50,628 nt of DNA from Symbiodinium natans. Lineage: Eukaryota; Sar; Dinophyceae; Suessiales; Symbiodiniaceae. Positions 40,637 to 49,440 of this stretch are shown here, piece by piece; position 1 is the first letter of the stretch, and each line of letters begins with the position of its first letter. The stretch spans positions 1 through 50,628 of the forward strand of contig CAJNDS010000928.1 in the NCBI GenBank assembly GCA_905221605.1, read 5' to 3'. Below the pieces are notes generated by a model, which ran no database searches, was not told the DNA's origin, and saw only the letters and a program-made list of their open reading frames with translations. The translations under genes and the position numbers were made by a program.

Positions 40637-43600
40637 TCAGCGGCTCCACCACTGCGACCCGCGCTGACTGCTCCAGCGGGATGAGCCCCAACCCTGACTA
40701 GCTGGCTCACGCCACTCACGCCACTCGCGCCATTCACGGTCTGACCACCACTGTTCTTGCCCTTGATGCCAGGGTGCTTCACGAACAGCTGTGTCCCTTG
40801 ATGAGGCGCTCTGCGTCGATGGACGGGTAGTAGTGGCAGCCTCCGTTCGCTGCTGTGCCGTCTCTCGATTCTTGGCGGCGTGGTAGGCGGTGATTCTTTC
40901 CTGCTCCTCGGCAGAGTGGATGCATTCGGCTGCCAGCATTTGCAGCTCGGCAATCATGCCTTCCGGCGTTTCATGCTTGATTTCCACAATGCCGTTGAAG
41001 CTGTAGATCGTGCGGGCACCGGACAAGCGGGTGGCGATATCGGCATAGAAGCTGAAGCCGATGAAGGCGCCGCCGTAGGCCATCCCGATGGGGTTCTCGG
41101 AGAACTGGTCAATCAGTCCAGCCGATTTTAGGCCATCCATTGGCGCATCGCCATAGTAAACCAACTTGCCCGGCATTCCCTTTCGGGAAGCTCCGCTGAG
41201 GTAGTTCGACCCCGCCTGCAGAAGCCGCTGCTCTTCTGTGCGGCCTGGGTCCGGGAGCACGGCCTTCACCAGGAGGTCCATTCGGCACGCATCCTGAACC
41301 GTGATCCCGTTCCTCATCATCTGCAGGAAGAAGGTGGCATCACGTTCCAACCGATCAGCAATGGAGTCGAACTTGAGCTTTCTCGCACGTTGGAACTTGT
41401 CTTTGGCATCGCGTATGATCAGCGCATCCAGGGAGACTGAGCCCCGCTGTTTGCTGAACTTTTCTGCGATGCCACGGAGGTGTCCCAGGAGATCGTCATT
41501 CCGAGCATTGTACGTCAGCTTGAGGAGTGTGGTGCGACGGTTTTGCTGGAACGAGGAGTACTGACGGCTTGCCTTGTTGGACTCCGGGAACTGGTTTTCA
41601 CCGCATGTCATGCAAAAGCGCTGCCCAAGCAGGACGATGCGTTGGCAGGCCGAGCATGGATAGCTCCCGTATGGGGCTTCGCTGTCGCTCTCTGCCTCTT
41701 CCGTGTCGGATACCTCCTGTTCAGGCTGCGTTTGGTCATCCACCGATTCCTCGTCTTGCTCTTCAATGGATTCCAACGCAGCAGCCTCGATCCTCGCCTT
41801 CTTTGCCTCGATGAAAGCGCCAACAGTGCCCTTGACTCGCTTGGGTTGGTCTTCTGGGACAGCCCTTGACGCCAAGGCTTTGACTGTTGAGCTCGAGGAG
41901 GCTTGTTCAACAGTATCCGGCTCACCCTCTCGGGTGGCTGCAGGCTGGGCCTCTCCCGCTCTTGCGTAGATCACCTTGTTCGTGTTGGTGTCCACACATG
42001 ACAGGATATACTGAGGGCCAACGACTGCACGGGTCAAGATCCCGCGGGTACTGTTCTCGAAGAAGACGAGGCCATCTCGGAGGGCTTCATGCAGGTTCAC
42101 CGCAATCTGGAACGGCTGCGTCGACCTGAGTCCAGAAGTGTACTTCTCGTCCTTGAGGGTGGTAGGTGAGAAGTACGCATGGGCACGCCCGCCCTTTCTG
42201 CCGCCAGCAACCTTGATCCCGGATTTCAAAATCAACTCCACGCTCTTCGCATCCGTGCGGTGGTATATGACCTGTGGAGCGACATCCAAATTCTCATCGG
42301 TGAGAAACCTCCGGGCAAGGAACTCGTCTGACTCGATGCGCATCACTTTCTCCGAGTGGCCGGTGACTGCTCTGATCCGCACAGGAAAGAGGGAGAGATT
42401 CAGGCTGCTGCTGATCTCGTGTCGGATCCCAAGAATCTCGAACCTCCTCTTTTTGTCCTGCGCGGTCACCTGCAGTAGCTGTCTTACGCCCCATTTTCGA
42501 CGAGTTGCTTCATTGAAGCGGTCCAGGAGCTTATCGACATCCGTCCACATGGCGATGTCGAAGTCCAGCCCATACCAGTCATTCTGGTGTCCCCTCAAGA
42601 GCAAGCTGAGCAGCTTGAGGTCGCCGTGCCTGACGTTCACCCACTGTTCATACTTGCGGAGATCGGCACTTGGCAGAGGCTCAAGGTCGTGGAGCTCCCC
42701 GTTGTACCAGTAACCGGTCATCGGGAGGTCCTGCTCCTGGCTTTCCTCTCCACCATGGGTTTTGGACGCGTCCTGGTACATCTCGCGGGCGTAGACATCC
42801 TCGCTTTGCCCCGACGACTTACCCTTTCGGGTAGCTGCGCTTGTTGCCCGGCCGTCTGACGCCAGGGGAGGTCGGTAATCCCCATCATCGGCGAGCACGA
42901 CCTCGTTCAGGGGAAGGTACTCAGCCTTCTCTGACTCGGCCTGGACGACCTCACCCTTGACCTCATCGATCTCCGATACGTCCGAAACCACAGGGTATTC
43001 CACCTCGGATCGGGCGATCGTCTTGTCTTGCTGAGCGGGTGCGGCAACTGGTTCATGCGCAGTGTTAGCGTCGGGGACCTCCCACCAGGTGTCTTCCTTG
43101 CTGATCTTCACGGGCACAGGCGCCTTGATCTTGTGGACCTTCAGGTCTTTTCTGCCGCTTTCAACCACCTCCTTGTAGAGGCGTAGGGCTTCACGACCTG
43201 CTGCACTGTCCATCCTGTAGCCGCCTTCCACCTCGACGTAGGGGAAAAGATCTCCTAGTCGATCCAGAACATCTGCATACCGTGACGCTTCCCTTTCTAG
43301 GTCGCCAAGGAGCGCCGTGGTGTAGATGTAGTCTTGGATCTGCTTGCGGTTTTCGGGGGTATCCCAAAGATGAAAATCATCGTAATAGGACAGCTTCATT
43401 GCCTGGGATGTGGCGTTCTGAACTTGCAATCCGCGACTCGTGAATTCATCAAACATCTTGGAGATGAATTCATTGTACGCGGGATGCAAGTTGTAGGTCT
43501 CGTGGTCAACGTTGCCGACGATGCGGACAAACCCGATATGCGGCTCACCCGCTAGGGTGGCTAGCGCGTCGGCGCAGCGCCTCACCTTCCTCGCAACATC

Positions 43601-43876
43601 TTCTGCCGAGGTCTGGGAGGTCGAATATGCCGCGCCCGGAGCGAGCCGCGTGGGGATGCATCCTCGTCGTCCAGCAACTTCATTTCCTGACCACCAAACG
43701 ATCACATCGATCTCGCACTCCGACCCATACTTGGCACGGATTGCCTGGATCTCCTCCTGCACCTGCCAAGTGAGCCACGAAAGCGTTTTTCCCCAGCACA
43801 TGTGGAGTTTATCGCTCGTGTACCTGAGGGTCAGTGCTGCCATGAAGATCTCCTCTTCGGGATGGAGAATTTCCAT
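40637..43876 (-). CDS. Large retroelement-associated protein: SGNH-like region, KptA/Tpt1-like 2'-phosphotransferase domain, zinc ribbon
   Basis: 1079 residues from ATG 43876. The same frame is open upstream to about 44002, so the true start may be earlier. Residues 15-190 suggest an SGNH/GDSL-type hydrolase (WWSGNE at 61-66 for the GxND block; DDFH at 166-169 for DxxH), but the catalytic Ser block is not clear. Residues 415-628 match KptA/Tpt1 throughout: LLLRGH (425-430), DKKRRFEI, IRAVTGHS (501-508), YHRT (538-541), GRAHAYFS (563-570), FFENSTRGILT. That family removes an internal 2'-phosphate from RNA using NAD+. The N-terminal Arg-His is here Arg-Gly-His. An acidic stretch (706-733) precedes a CxxC/CxxC ribbon (Cys 741, 744, 755, 758). 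The C-terminus repeats EWR and is Trp/Arg-rich, possibly RNA-binding. Residues 790-1010 are unrecognised. Confidence 0.8.
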   Translation of the reverse strand: MEILHPEEEIFMAALTLRYTSDKLHMCWGKTLSWLTWQVQEEIQAIRAKYGSECEIDVIVWWSGNEVAGRRGCIPTRLAPGAAYSTSQTSAEDVARKVRRCADALATLAGEPHIGFVRIVGNVDHETYNLHPAYNEFISKMFDEFTSRGLQVQNATSQAMKLSYYDDFHLWDTPENRKQIQDYIYTTALLGDLEREASRYADVLDRLGDLFPYVEVEGGYRMDSAAGREALRLYKEVVESGRKDLKVHKIKAPVPVKISKEDTWWEVPDANTAHEPVAAPAQQDKTIARSEVEYPVVSDVSEIDEVKGEVVQAESEKAEYLPLNEVVLADDGDYRPPLASDGRATSAATRKGKSSGQSEDVYAREMYQDASKTHGGEESQEQDLPMTGYWYNGELHDLEPLPSADLRKYEQWVNVRHGDLKLLSLLLRGHQNDWYGLDFDIAMWTDVDKLLDRFNEATRRKWGVRQLLQVTAQDKKRRFEILGIRHEISSSLNLSLFPVRIRAVTGHSEKVMRIESDEFLARRFLTDENLDVAPQVIYHRTDAKSVELILKSGIKVAGGRKGGRAHAYFSPTTLKDEKYTSGLRSTQPFQIAVNLHEALRDGLVFFENSTRGILTRAVVGPQYILSCVDTNTNKVIYARAGEAQPAATREGEPDTVEQASSSSTVKALASRAVPEDQPKRVKGTVGAFIEAKKARIEAAALESIEEQDEESVDDQTQPEQEVSDTEEAESDSEAPYGSYPCSACQRIVLLGQRFCMTCGENQFPESNKASRQYSSFQQNRRTTLLKLTYNARNDDLLGHLRGIAEKFSKQRGSVSLDALIIRDAKDKFQRARKLKFDSIADRLERDATFFLQMMRNGITVQDACRMDLLVKAVLPDPGRTEEQRLLQAGSNYLSGASRKGMPGKLVYYGDAPMDGLKSAGLIDQFSENPIGMAYGGAFIGFSFYADIATRLSGARTIYSFNGIVEIKHETPEGMIAELQMLAAECIHSAEEQERITAYHAAKNRETAQQRTEAATTTRPSTQSASSRDTAVREAPWHQGQEQWWSDREWREWREWREPASQGWGSSRWSSQRGSQWWSR
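41176..41189 (-). repeat. Hairpin copy i
   Basis: TTCCC-TTTC-GGGAA: both outer base pairs differ from copy a yet still pair. Encodes ASRKGMPG inside the KptA-bearing protein. Confidence 0.85.
41923..41936 (-). repeat. Hairpin copy b
   Basis: CACCC-TCTC-GGGTG; sense loop GAGA, still GNRA-type. Encodes ATREGEPD, directly after the KptA domain. Confidence 0.85.
42820..42833 (-). repeat. Hairpin copy c
   Basis: TACCC-TTTC-GGGTA. Encodes ATRKGKSS in the linker before the KptA domain. Flanks (CGACTTACCC ... AGCTGC) are shared with copy f. Confidence 0.85.
43546..43559 (-). repeat. Hairpin copy d
   Basis: CACCC-GCTA-GGGTG: stem kept, loop changed (sense TAGC, not GNRA). Encodes ATLAGEPH inside the SGNH-like region. 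Flanks GCGGCTCACCC resemble copies b and h. Confidence 0.75.
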
Positions 43877-45228
43877 TGCCCCTTGGTGTTCTGTCGCCCA
43901 AGGGATGTGACTGAGTCCGTCACCACTAGCAGAAAGCGACTTCGGCGCAACCTTTCGGTTGGCTGGAGCTTGCTGAGACCCTCGTTCGAGATGCGAGCCA
44001 GCTTAAGCAGGTTCGGCGTTGGAATCTCGGGGTCATTGAGGCTGAGGCTGGCGATGGTCTGTGGGGGGAAGACCTCATAGGACTTGAGGAGCGCGTCATA
44101 CTCCTTCCCCGCCTGGAGCTGCAAGTACTCCACGCTCAGTCCGGCGTTGACGAGCATGTTGAGATGTCCTTGCAGTGCCAAAGGTCGGCCCTCCATGCCA
44201 GTATCGCAGGAGTAGCCCGCACCATGGGCGACCAATCGCGACATTGTTCCTAGTGCCTCAATACTGCTGACCACTTGGAGAGAGCCAGCTAGCACAGAGA
44301 GAGTCGGTACAGCAGGCTCAACCGAAGCACTTGTGCACGTGGTGTATGTTTGTGCGTTCCCGATCGATGCGCGCAAAACCGACGCGACCGTTTCGGGAGT
44401 GGTTTTGGGACAATTTTTACCCCCCTCATCGTGAGGGGATGCACATGAACAAACGCACGCATGTTTCAACTGAGCCCGGGGCGTCCTAAAATCAGTGTCT
44501 TGTAGGAGTTGCTTGTCATCGTCACCCAGCTTTGTCCACCCCCCTGATGAGTAGGCAATGAGAGAATGCCTGTTTCCTGTAAAGGGTTGGACAGCATGTC
44601 GAAGGTGAGGGTTTAGGAGCACGGGTTTTCGACAAGTTTGAAGGTTACGGCCAAACCAGGTCTTACCGTCTTTGTCAGTGAAAGCGTCCATTCTTTGGTC
44701 GGGATCCTCCACCCAGAGCTCGCCCCCCTGATAGGGACCGAAGCCGAAGGACCAGTTTTGGCTGCCTCTGAGATTAAACTTGTCGCTGTGAACGCCAGCC
44801 CTGCCCATAAAATTGATGACAAACGAAGTCCAGGTAAAATGCTTTGGAGCGTGCTTGCGGATGAAACCATTTATGTAGCGGCACAGTTGGGACATTTGGC
44901 CAGTACGCTTTGTTAGGCCGAAGCACCCACCATGTGTCCACAGCCCAAACACGAAGTATTTGGGAGCCAACTCGGTGCCGGAACGAACAACACTGCGAAG
45001 TCTTGAGCTCGACATACGAAGGTTGTCGTACATCATTTCGGCTACCTGCTCGAAATCTTCGAAATCATAGCGATCAGCTCGGCGAAGCAGTTTTGCAACG
45101 TGTTCCAGTTGCTCTGTGGTAATGCACACCGACTTCGGAGCAGCGGGAACAGATTTCGACACGGAATTTCTTCCGGCTTGAGGGTCGACCGACTTGTAGG
45201 TGTGAGCAATGAGCTTCAACGCATGTAT
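43831..45228 (-). CDS. 2-oxoglutarate/Fe(II) dioxygenase-like domain, in frame with Pol after one TGA
   Basis: About 466 codons run from the Pol stop (TGA 45229-45231) to a stop at 43831. No ATG precedes the conserved part in this frame, consistent with readthrough or with loss of a fused frame. Counting from codon 45219-45217, the double-stranded beta-helix signature is His144-x-Asp146 (VHSDKFN), GGELWVEDP (165-173), distal His208 and Arg217 in HAVQPFTGNRHSLIAYS. This HxD...H...R pattern binds Fe(II) and 2-oxoglutarate in prolyl-hydroxylase/AlkB/TET-type enzymes; the substrate cannot be told. The conserved region ends near residue 235. The remainder has a Cys-rich patch (CVCSCASPHDEGG) and no recognised domain. 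The last 170 bases overlap the open part of the next frame. Confidence 0.72.
   Translation of the reverse strand: MHALKLIAHTYKSVDPQAGRNSVSKSVPAAPKSVCITTEQLEHVAKLLRRADRYDFEDFEQVAEMMYDNLRMSSSRLRSVVRSGTELAPKYFVFGLWTHGGCFGLTKRTGQMSQLCRYINGFIRKHAPKHFTWTSFVINFMGRAGVHSDKFNLRGSQNWSFGFGPYQGGELWVEDPDQRMDAFTDKDGKTWFGRNLQTCRKPVLLNPHLRHAVQPFTGNRHSLIAYSSGGWTKLGDDDKQLLQDTDFRTPRAQLKHACVCSCASPHDEGGKNCPKTTPETVASVLRASIGNAQTYTTCTSASVEPAVPTLSVLAGSLQVVSSIEALGTMSRLVAHGAGYSCDTGMEGRPLALQGHLNMLVNAGLSVEYLQLQAGKEYDALLKSYEVFPPQTIASLSLNDPEIPTPNLLKLARISNEGLSKLQPTERLRRSRFLLVVTDSVTSLGRQNTKGQWKFSIPKRRSSWQH
43948..43961 (-). repeat. Hairpin copy e
   Basis: CAACC-TTTC-GGTTG: the inner stem pair is changed on both sides. It is in phase (ANRKVAPK) with the frame of the KptA-bearing protein rather than with the dioxygenase frame, which hints that the downstream frame already applies here. 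Confidence 0.8.
44422..44438. repeat. Seven-base perfect hairpin
   Basis: CCCCTCA-TCG-TGAGGGG lies in the Cys-rich region of the dioxygenase frame. A decayed relative (CCCCTCACCGTG) occurs at about 40491-40502. Possibly a second small hairpin family, or chance. Confidence 0.4.
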
Positions 45229-48200
45229 TCATTTTGTTCGCTCCGTAAAAGGCTTTGTGAACACATCTGCAACTTGCTCGCTGGTGTCAACATTGAGGAG
45301 GCGAAAATGTCCTTCTTCATATTGCTGACGGAGCCATCCGAAGCTAACCTTTTGTGTGCGATCTGTATGTCGAAGCACACCTGCACGCCCTGATAACAGC
45401 AGAGTAATGGTCGCTTGGTTGTCTTCCAAATGCCTAATCTGAAAACATTTGGGAAGCTGAACGTGCAAACCATTGATATCTGCAATAGACATGCCATCGG
45501 GTCTGGTAGTGCCATACCGAATCTCATCAAGTTCAGGGTCTATGCGTGCCACAACAGAATTGCTCGTAGTCTTCATCTCAGCCCTCGGCCCAACCTCGCG
45601 GTCGGCTTTGCCGCGCCAAAGGAAGTACCAGAGGCTGAGGCTTGGAAGACCTTGGGCGCGTACACCCTGATTAGCCGACACCACTTCAGACTCGGTAGAG
45701 CTCATTGTTATGGACGTTTGTTTCTTACTGAAGGCGTTGATGGGGTAGTACGTGTTCGGGCCCACCAGAAACAGAGCACATCCAGTAGTAGATTTTGAAT
45801 CATACTCACCTGCGAAGTCAGCGTCGCTAAAAAGCCAGAGTCTGCAATCATGTATCGAATCCCCAATAAACCCACTCATAGTGAGGTCGATAGAAGAATT
45901 GATGTACGATACAAGACGATGTAATGCTAGATCACAATCTGGACTCCATTTTGTGACTCGCGAGGCCAAGGATTGGGTTGCTCGTAAAAGATCCCATCGT
46001 GCCATTCTTGCAGCAAACAGGATTTTCATGAGGACCTTACTTGCAATAGGTTGGAGCCGCCCTGTCTTCTCCGTTTCGTTGACGATAGGAGTGGCAGTCC
46101 GAAGTTCATGGAATGGTGTGCTCACTGACTTCAACGAGCTACGATCCACCTTTGCCAATTCACAGTAGCGATCCACACAAGAATGCAAGAAATCCTTCAT
46201 GTCATAGGTGATTCTTGTAACCGGTTTAGTCATAGAGCCCGGCTTGTCCTCCTGATCCCTTGAAAGAGTAACGAACTTGTTCTGTTTGACCTCCTTCTTT
46301 GCCTCGGCCTTGTTTCGAACCGACTTACCCTTTCGGGCAGCTGCAACAGCCAGACCGAACTCTTCAGGCCCCCGGGCGGCGAGGTCGAAGTACGTCGTAC
46401 CTGTCCACCACTGTTTGAAGCATTTGTCCCTAGCGATGTTCATATTGTCTTGATGTTCTTCTGTCACCCCATCTGCAGCCTGGAAGGTGTATCTTTGAGG
46501 TCCAATCGTAGGGAACATCTGAACATCTTCTTCAGTGGGCATATACAATCTCTTTCTGGGATAGCTATGGTGCCGAACTGCAAGCATGACTTCCGGGATT
46601 ACGTCCCACCTGTCCTCAGCAATCTTAGCTGGGGCTGCAGTTTCATTTTCGGGTTCGAAGACATAGTGAAAAGGGTGGTGCTCTTTGGAAAGCGTGACGT
46701 TCTTTTCCTCGATGTGTTGACATCCGAAGTAACGTCCAATCACCTCAGCGGGATCCATGTCTATTACTGTTGCAATAGATTCCCAGCCTTTCTGGATGTT
46801 CTTCGTGGGTCCAGCGAGTTTAAAGTCGTCAACATAAATAACCATTAAGAGCTCCAAATCGGCGTTGTAGAACACGCTCTTCCAGATGTCAGTGAGCACA
46901 GGCTCGAATCCCACCTTCTTGAGCTCAGTCTCGCAATGCCGTTCCCATATCCCCCCTGAATCTGGGTGCCCATAAAGAGCCAACTTCAGGGGAACGACCG
47001 GGTCCTTCATAGACCTCCAGCCTTTTGGCCATCTATTGCGAGGGAGCCTTACCCAAGTTTCAACCCCAGTGAAGAGAGCCTGCGTATACGCCTGTCGTGC
47101 ATCCGCTTGCTGAATCGAGAAGCCGGGCTGAGATCCAAAGACATCCAATATTTTGCCCGCCTCCATAGAAGCAGGACTGCTCGACATCTCTGCGAAGAGA
47201 GCATGATCAGAGTTCTCATCCAAGACCTTGTTGCCCTGAAACACTGACCGACCCTTGTAACGGCGGTTCGGGTCGTTCTCCTTCAACTCAGAACCTTTTA
47301 GAGTCCCGATTTCGAAGATCTTCCCGAAGTGCACTTTCTCATTGGTTTTTCGTGCTTCTGCCGCAACGGAGTCGTACTCTCTCACTCGTTTCTCTACCCA
47401 ACAACCCTTATCAACAAGCTTCTTCCACTCTTTGTCGAGGGCAGCCTGCGCTTCGGGACTGGATTCAATCTCCTTCGCAGACAGGATCTTGGCCACGACC
47501 GCGTACATGTCCTGGGCAATCTCCAGGAGCTTAGACTCGTAGAGGGAACACATTTTCTTTCGGTGGTCCTCGGGTTTCCCATACAACACCGGCATTGCTG
47601 GAACGTGCTTTATCGCCTGGTTGTAGTCCTCGTCGACCTTGGCTTGCTTTGAAGCTTGATGTTCTGCAAGCGCTTTGTGCTTTTCTTCGACGGTCAGCTT
47701 GCTCCATACTTTAGCTTGAACGCCCGGAAGCGAGGAAAGGCCTTTTTGCTTGATCAGTCTCTCCCCATCCCCGCGATAGCCATACGGAATGCCGATTCCG
47801 TCTTTTGTTTTGAACGATGGAGTTGCAGGTGCCAGTCTCTCTCGGACTGAGAAGGGTACATCATCTAGAGGATCATATCGTGCAGGATAGACAATGTCGT
47901 CCCTTGCTGACCCCCCTAATGGCCGATCTCCTTCATCGAGCGGTCCCACTCCCCCTTCGAAATCTTCTTCTTCTTGATGCGGGTTTCTTTCTTCAACGGC
48001 GTTGTGATGTTGATCATCGAGTTCGGGCGGCTTCTGGTTTCCCAGAGCTTCAAGATCCTGTGACAATGGGAACTGGAACTTCCCTTCCAGGAGTTCAAGC
48101 CTTTTGGCCCTGAAAGTCCTGAAGGCGTCATTCTCGATGGCCTCGTTGATTCCCTGCAAAGGAGCAACTAAGTACTCTTCCTTGAAGACGAAGCCAGGCT

Positions 48201-48846
48201 GGATATGATACCCGAGGAAAATTCCTTCAATACCCGTCCCCGCACACTTTGACCTTTTGGGCTGCTTCTGCTTGGGGTCGGCCCAGTACAAAATCTTAGC
48301 CCCAAAGGGAACAAGGACCCCTTGGAAGTCGCTCCCGAACCTTTGATTCCATGGCACTAAACCGTTGTCAAGACGTTTACTAACGTTCAAAGAAATAGCG
48401 TGATGTGGGGATGCAAGTGGCCAGAACTGATCAGGTAAACCAGATTGTACCAAATTGGCACGCGTACCTTCCAAGATCGTTCGTATTTCACGCTCGATCA
48501 CTGCTTTGTTCTGATCCACATACTCCCTGGATGTATTGTGCCTAGCTTGGAGTTGCTTAACCGCGTAGTCGAACTCATGAGCGTTGTCAGAGTAAACAAC
48601 CTTAACATTGTCATCGACCTCGAAAAAGTGCAGTAAATCTTCGTAACACTGCTCACCACTTTTGTTGTCGGCCGGGTAAACATAACGGAACTTCGTAAAG
48701 ACATCCTTCACAACATGCGCTACAGTTTGTCCTTCGAATCCGTAGTCCTTGGCGTCCTTCGTGATGATGTGGTCGATGGTGATGTGGTCACCGAACCCCT
48801 TGCTGTGCACAGTGCTAGAACCTCCCTTTCTTCTGGCATGCGGAGC
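45229..48846 (-). CDS. Copia-type Pol: integrase, reverse transcriptase, RNase H
   Basis: About 1205 codons run from after a TAA (48847-48849) to TGA (45229). The frame is continuous with the HHCC segment upstream, so there is no independent start. Numbering from 48810: integrase with Asp13 (TIDHI), Asp75 (YSDNAHEF) and Glu106 (VIERE), followed by LPDQFWPLA and a GKG-like/chromo-less linker; reverse transcriptase about 440-730 with QQADARQAY (Asp about 569) and IYVDDFKLAG (YVDD about 659-662); RNase H about 990-1190 with SDADFAGE (about 993), SSTESEVVSANQ (about 1040) and HLEDNQATI (about 1128), ending VADVFTKPFTE. All catalytic residues are present, so this part could be active apart from the flanking stops. 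Copy f of the hairpin lies between RT and RNase H. Confidence 0.92.
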   Translation of the reverse strand, partial: APHARRKGGSSTVHSKGFGDHITIDHIITKDAKDYGFEGQTVAHVVKDVFTKFRYVYPADNKSGEQCYEDLLHFFEVDDNVKVVYSDNAHEFDYAVKQLQARHNTSREYVDQNKAVIEREIRTILEGTRANLVQSGLPDQFWPLASPHHAISLNVSKRLDNGLVPWNQRFGSDFQGVLVPFGAKILYWADPKQKQPKRSKCAGTGIEGIFLGYHIQPGFVFKEEYLVAPLQGINEAIENDAFRTFRAKRLELLEGKFQFPLSQDLEALGNQKPPELDDQHHNAVEERNPHQEEEDFEGGVGPLDEGDRPLGGSARDDIVYPARYDPLDDVPFSVRERLAPATPSFKTKDGIGIPYGYRGDGERLIKQKGLSSLPGVQAKVWSKLTVEEKHKALAEHQASKQAKVDEDYNQAIKHVPAMPVLYGKPEDHRKKMCSLYESKLLEIAQDMYAVVAKILSAKEIESSPEAQAALDKEWKKLVDKGCWVEKRVREYDSVAAEARKTNEKVHFGKIFEIGTLKGSELKENDPNRRYKGRSVFQGNKVLDENSDHALFAEMSSSPASMEAGKILDVFGSQPGFSIQQADARQAYTQALFTGVETWVRLPRNRWPKGWRSMKDPVVPLKLALYGHPDSGGIWERHCETELKKVGFEPVLTDIWKSVFYNADLELLMVIYVDDFKLAGPTKNIQKGWESIATVIDMDPAEVIGRYFGCQHIEEKNVTLSKEHHPFHYVFEPENETAAPAKIAEDRWDVIPEVMLAVRHHSYPRKRLYMPTEEDVQMFPTIGPQRYTFQAADGVTEEHQDNMNIARDKCFKQWWTGTTYFDLAARGPEEFGLAVAAARKGKSVRNKAEAKKEVKQNKFVTLSRDQEDKPGSMTKPVTRITYDMKDFLHSCVDRYCELAKVDRSSLKSVSTPFHELRTATPIVNETEKTGRLQPIASKVLMKILFAARMARWDLLRATQSLASRVTKWSPDCDLALHRLVSYINSSIDLTMSGFIGDSIHDCRLWLFSDADFAGEYDSKSTTGCALFLVGPNTYYPINAFSKKQTSITMSSTESEVVSANQGVRAQGLPSLSLWYFLWRGKADREVGPRAEMKTTSNSVVARIDPELDEIRYGTTRPDGMSIADINGLHVQLPKCFQIRHLEDNQATITLLLSGRAGVLRHTDRTQKVSFGWLRQQYEEGHFRLLNVDTSEQVADVFTKPFTERTK
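46326..46339 (-). repeat. Hairpin copy f
   Basis: TACCC-TTTC-GGGCA, with one A-C mismatch in the stem. Encodes AARKGKSV in the linker between reverse transcriptase and RNase H. Confidence 0.8.
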
Positions 48847-49440
48847 TTACATTTTGGCTCGTTGACATACCGGACAGAAAGGGTTCTTTGGACGATGACT
48901 CAAAAGATGCTGCACGGATTCCGCTTCAGCTCTTAGAGACGCCTCGTCCTTCTTCGACTTTGGAATGTGGACCTCAACGTCGCTATCGGGCACATCTTCG
49001 CCGCCATCGGGCATGGTAAAGACAGTGATGGTCATGTTGGTACCCTCAGGTACCTTCCCGTAGACGGCGTCGAGCTCGTCCATGTTGACCTTGTTCTCCA
49101 GCTGCTTCCACTCGCCATCTTTGTATCCCCAGGTGGAACGAATTCGATACTTGGGGTAGCGAGGTGCAGGTGTTCTGAAGGTCTTTGGGTTATGGGCAAC
49201 CTTGACGTGGGGATCACCATTCACAGTAACCCATCCAGCCTTCAACAGTTGCTCTTTCTTCATGCCTTCAAGAGGGGGATCCTTGGTTAGGATCTCTGCC
49301 AGCCATGGTGGATGATCTCCCTCGTCCGCCGCAGGTACCGGGACTACACCGTCTGGAGCTCCTGGAAGTGGTCCGGCTGCTGCGGCATGCCCTTTCGGGC
49401 AGCTTATGCGTGAAAATCCTGCTGCAAGGAGCAGGTAGGC
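48847..49440 (-). pseudogene. Pre-integrase (HHCC zinc finger) segment between frame change and TAA
   Basis: Open from about 49440 to TAA 48847-48849; an internal ATG lies at 49263. It ends HLLSHRPKNPFCPVCQRAKM, the His-x(3)-His ... Cys-x(2)-Cys finger that precedes copia integrases, and then a stop. Codons after the stop continue in the same frame into the integrase (APHARRKGG, then the catalytic core). The upstream part (GWVTVNGDPHVKV, YPKYRIRSTWGYKDGEWKQL) is typical linker sequence between protease and integrase, but no domain is recognised. Its frame differs from that of the protease segment, and the change lies at about 49330-49440. A simple reading is a decayed single polyprotein; recoding is the alternative. 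Confidence 0.75.
49388..49401 (-). repeat. Hairpin copy g
   Basis: TGCCC-TTTC-GGGCA, five pairs. It starts right after the TAA of the protease frame and is in that frame's phase (AARKGMPQ). Flanks resemble copy i (GGCAT.CCC). Confidence 0.85.

Noticed and set aside
48849-48862. CATTTTGGCTC resembling part of the dinoflagellate spliced leader
   Set aside because: It lies within the codons of the conserved CQRAKM motif on the other strand and lacks the rest of the leader; chance match.
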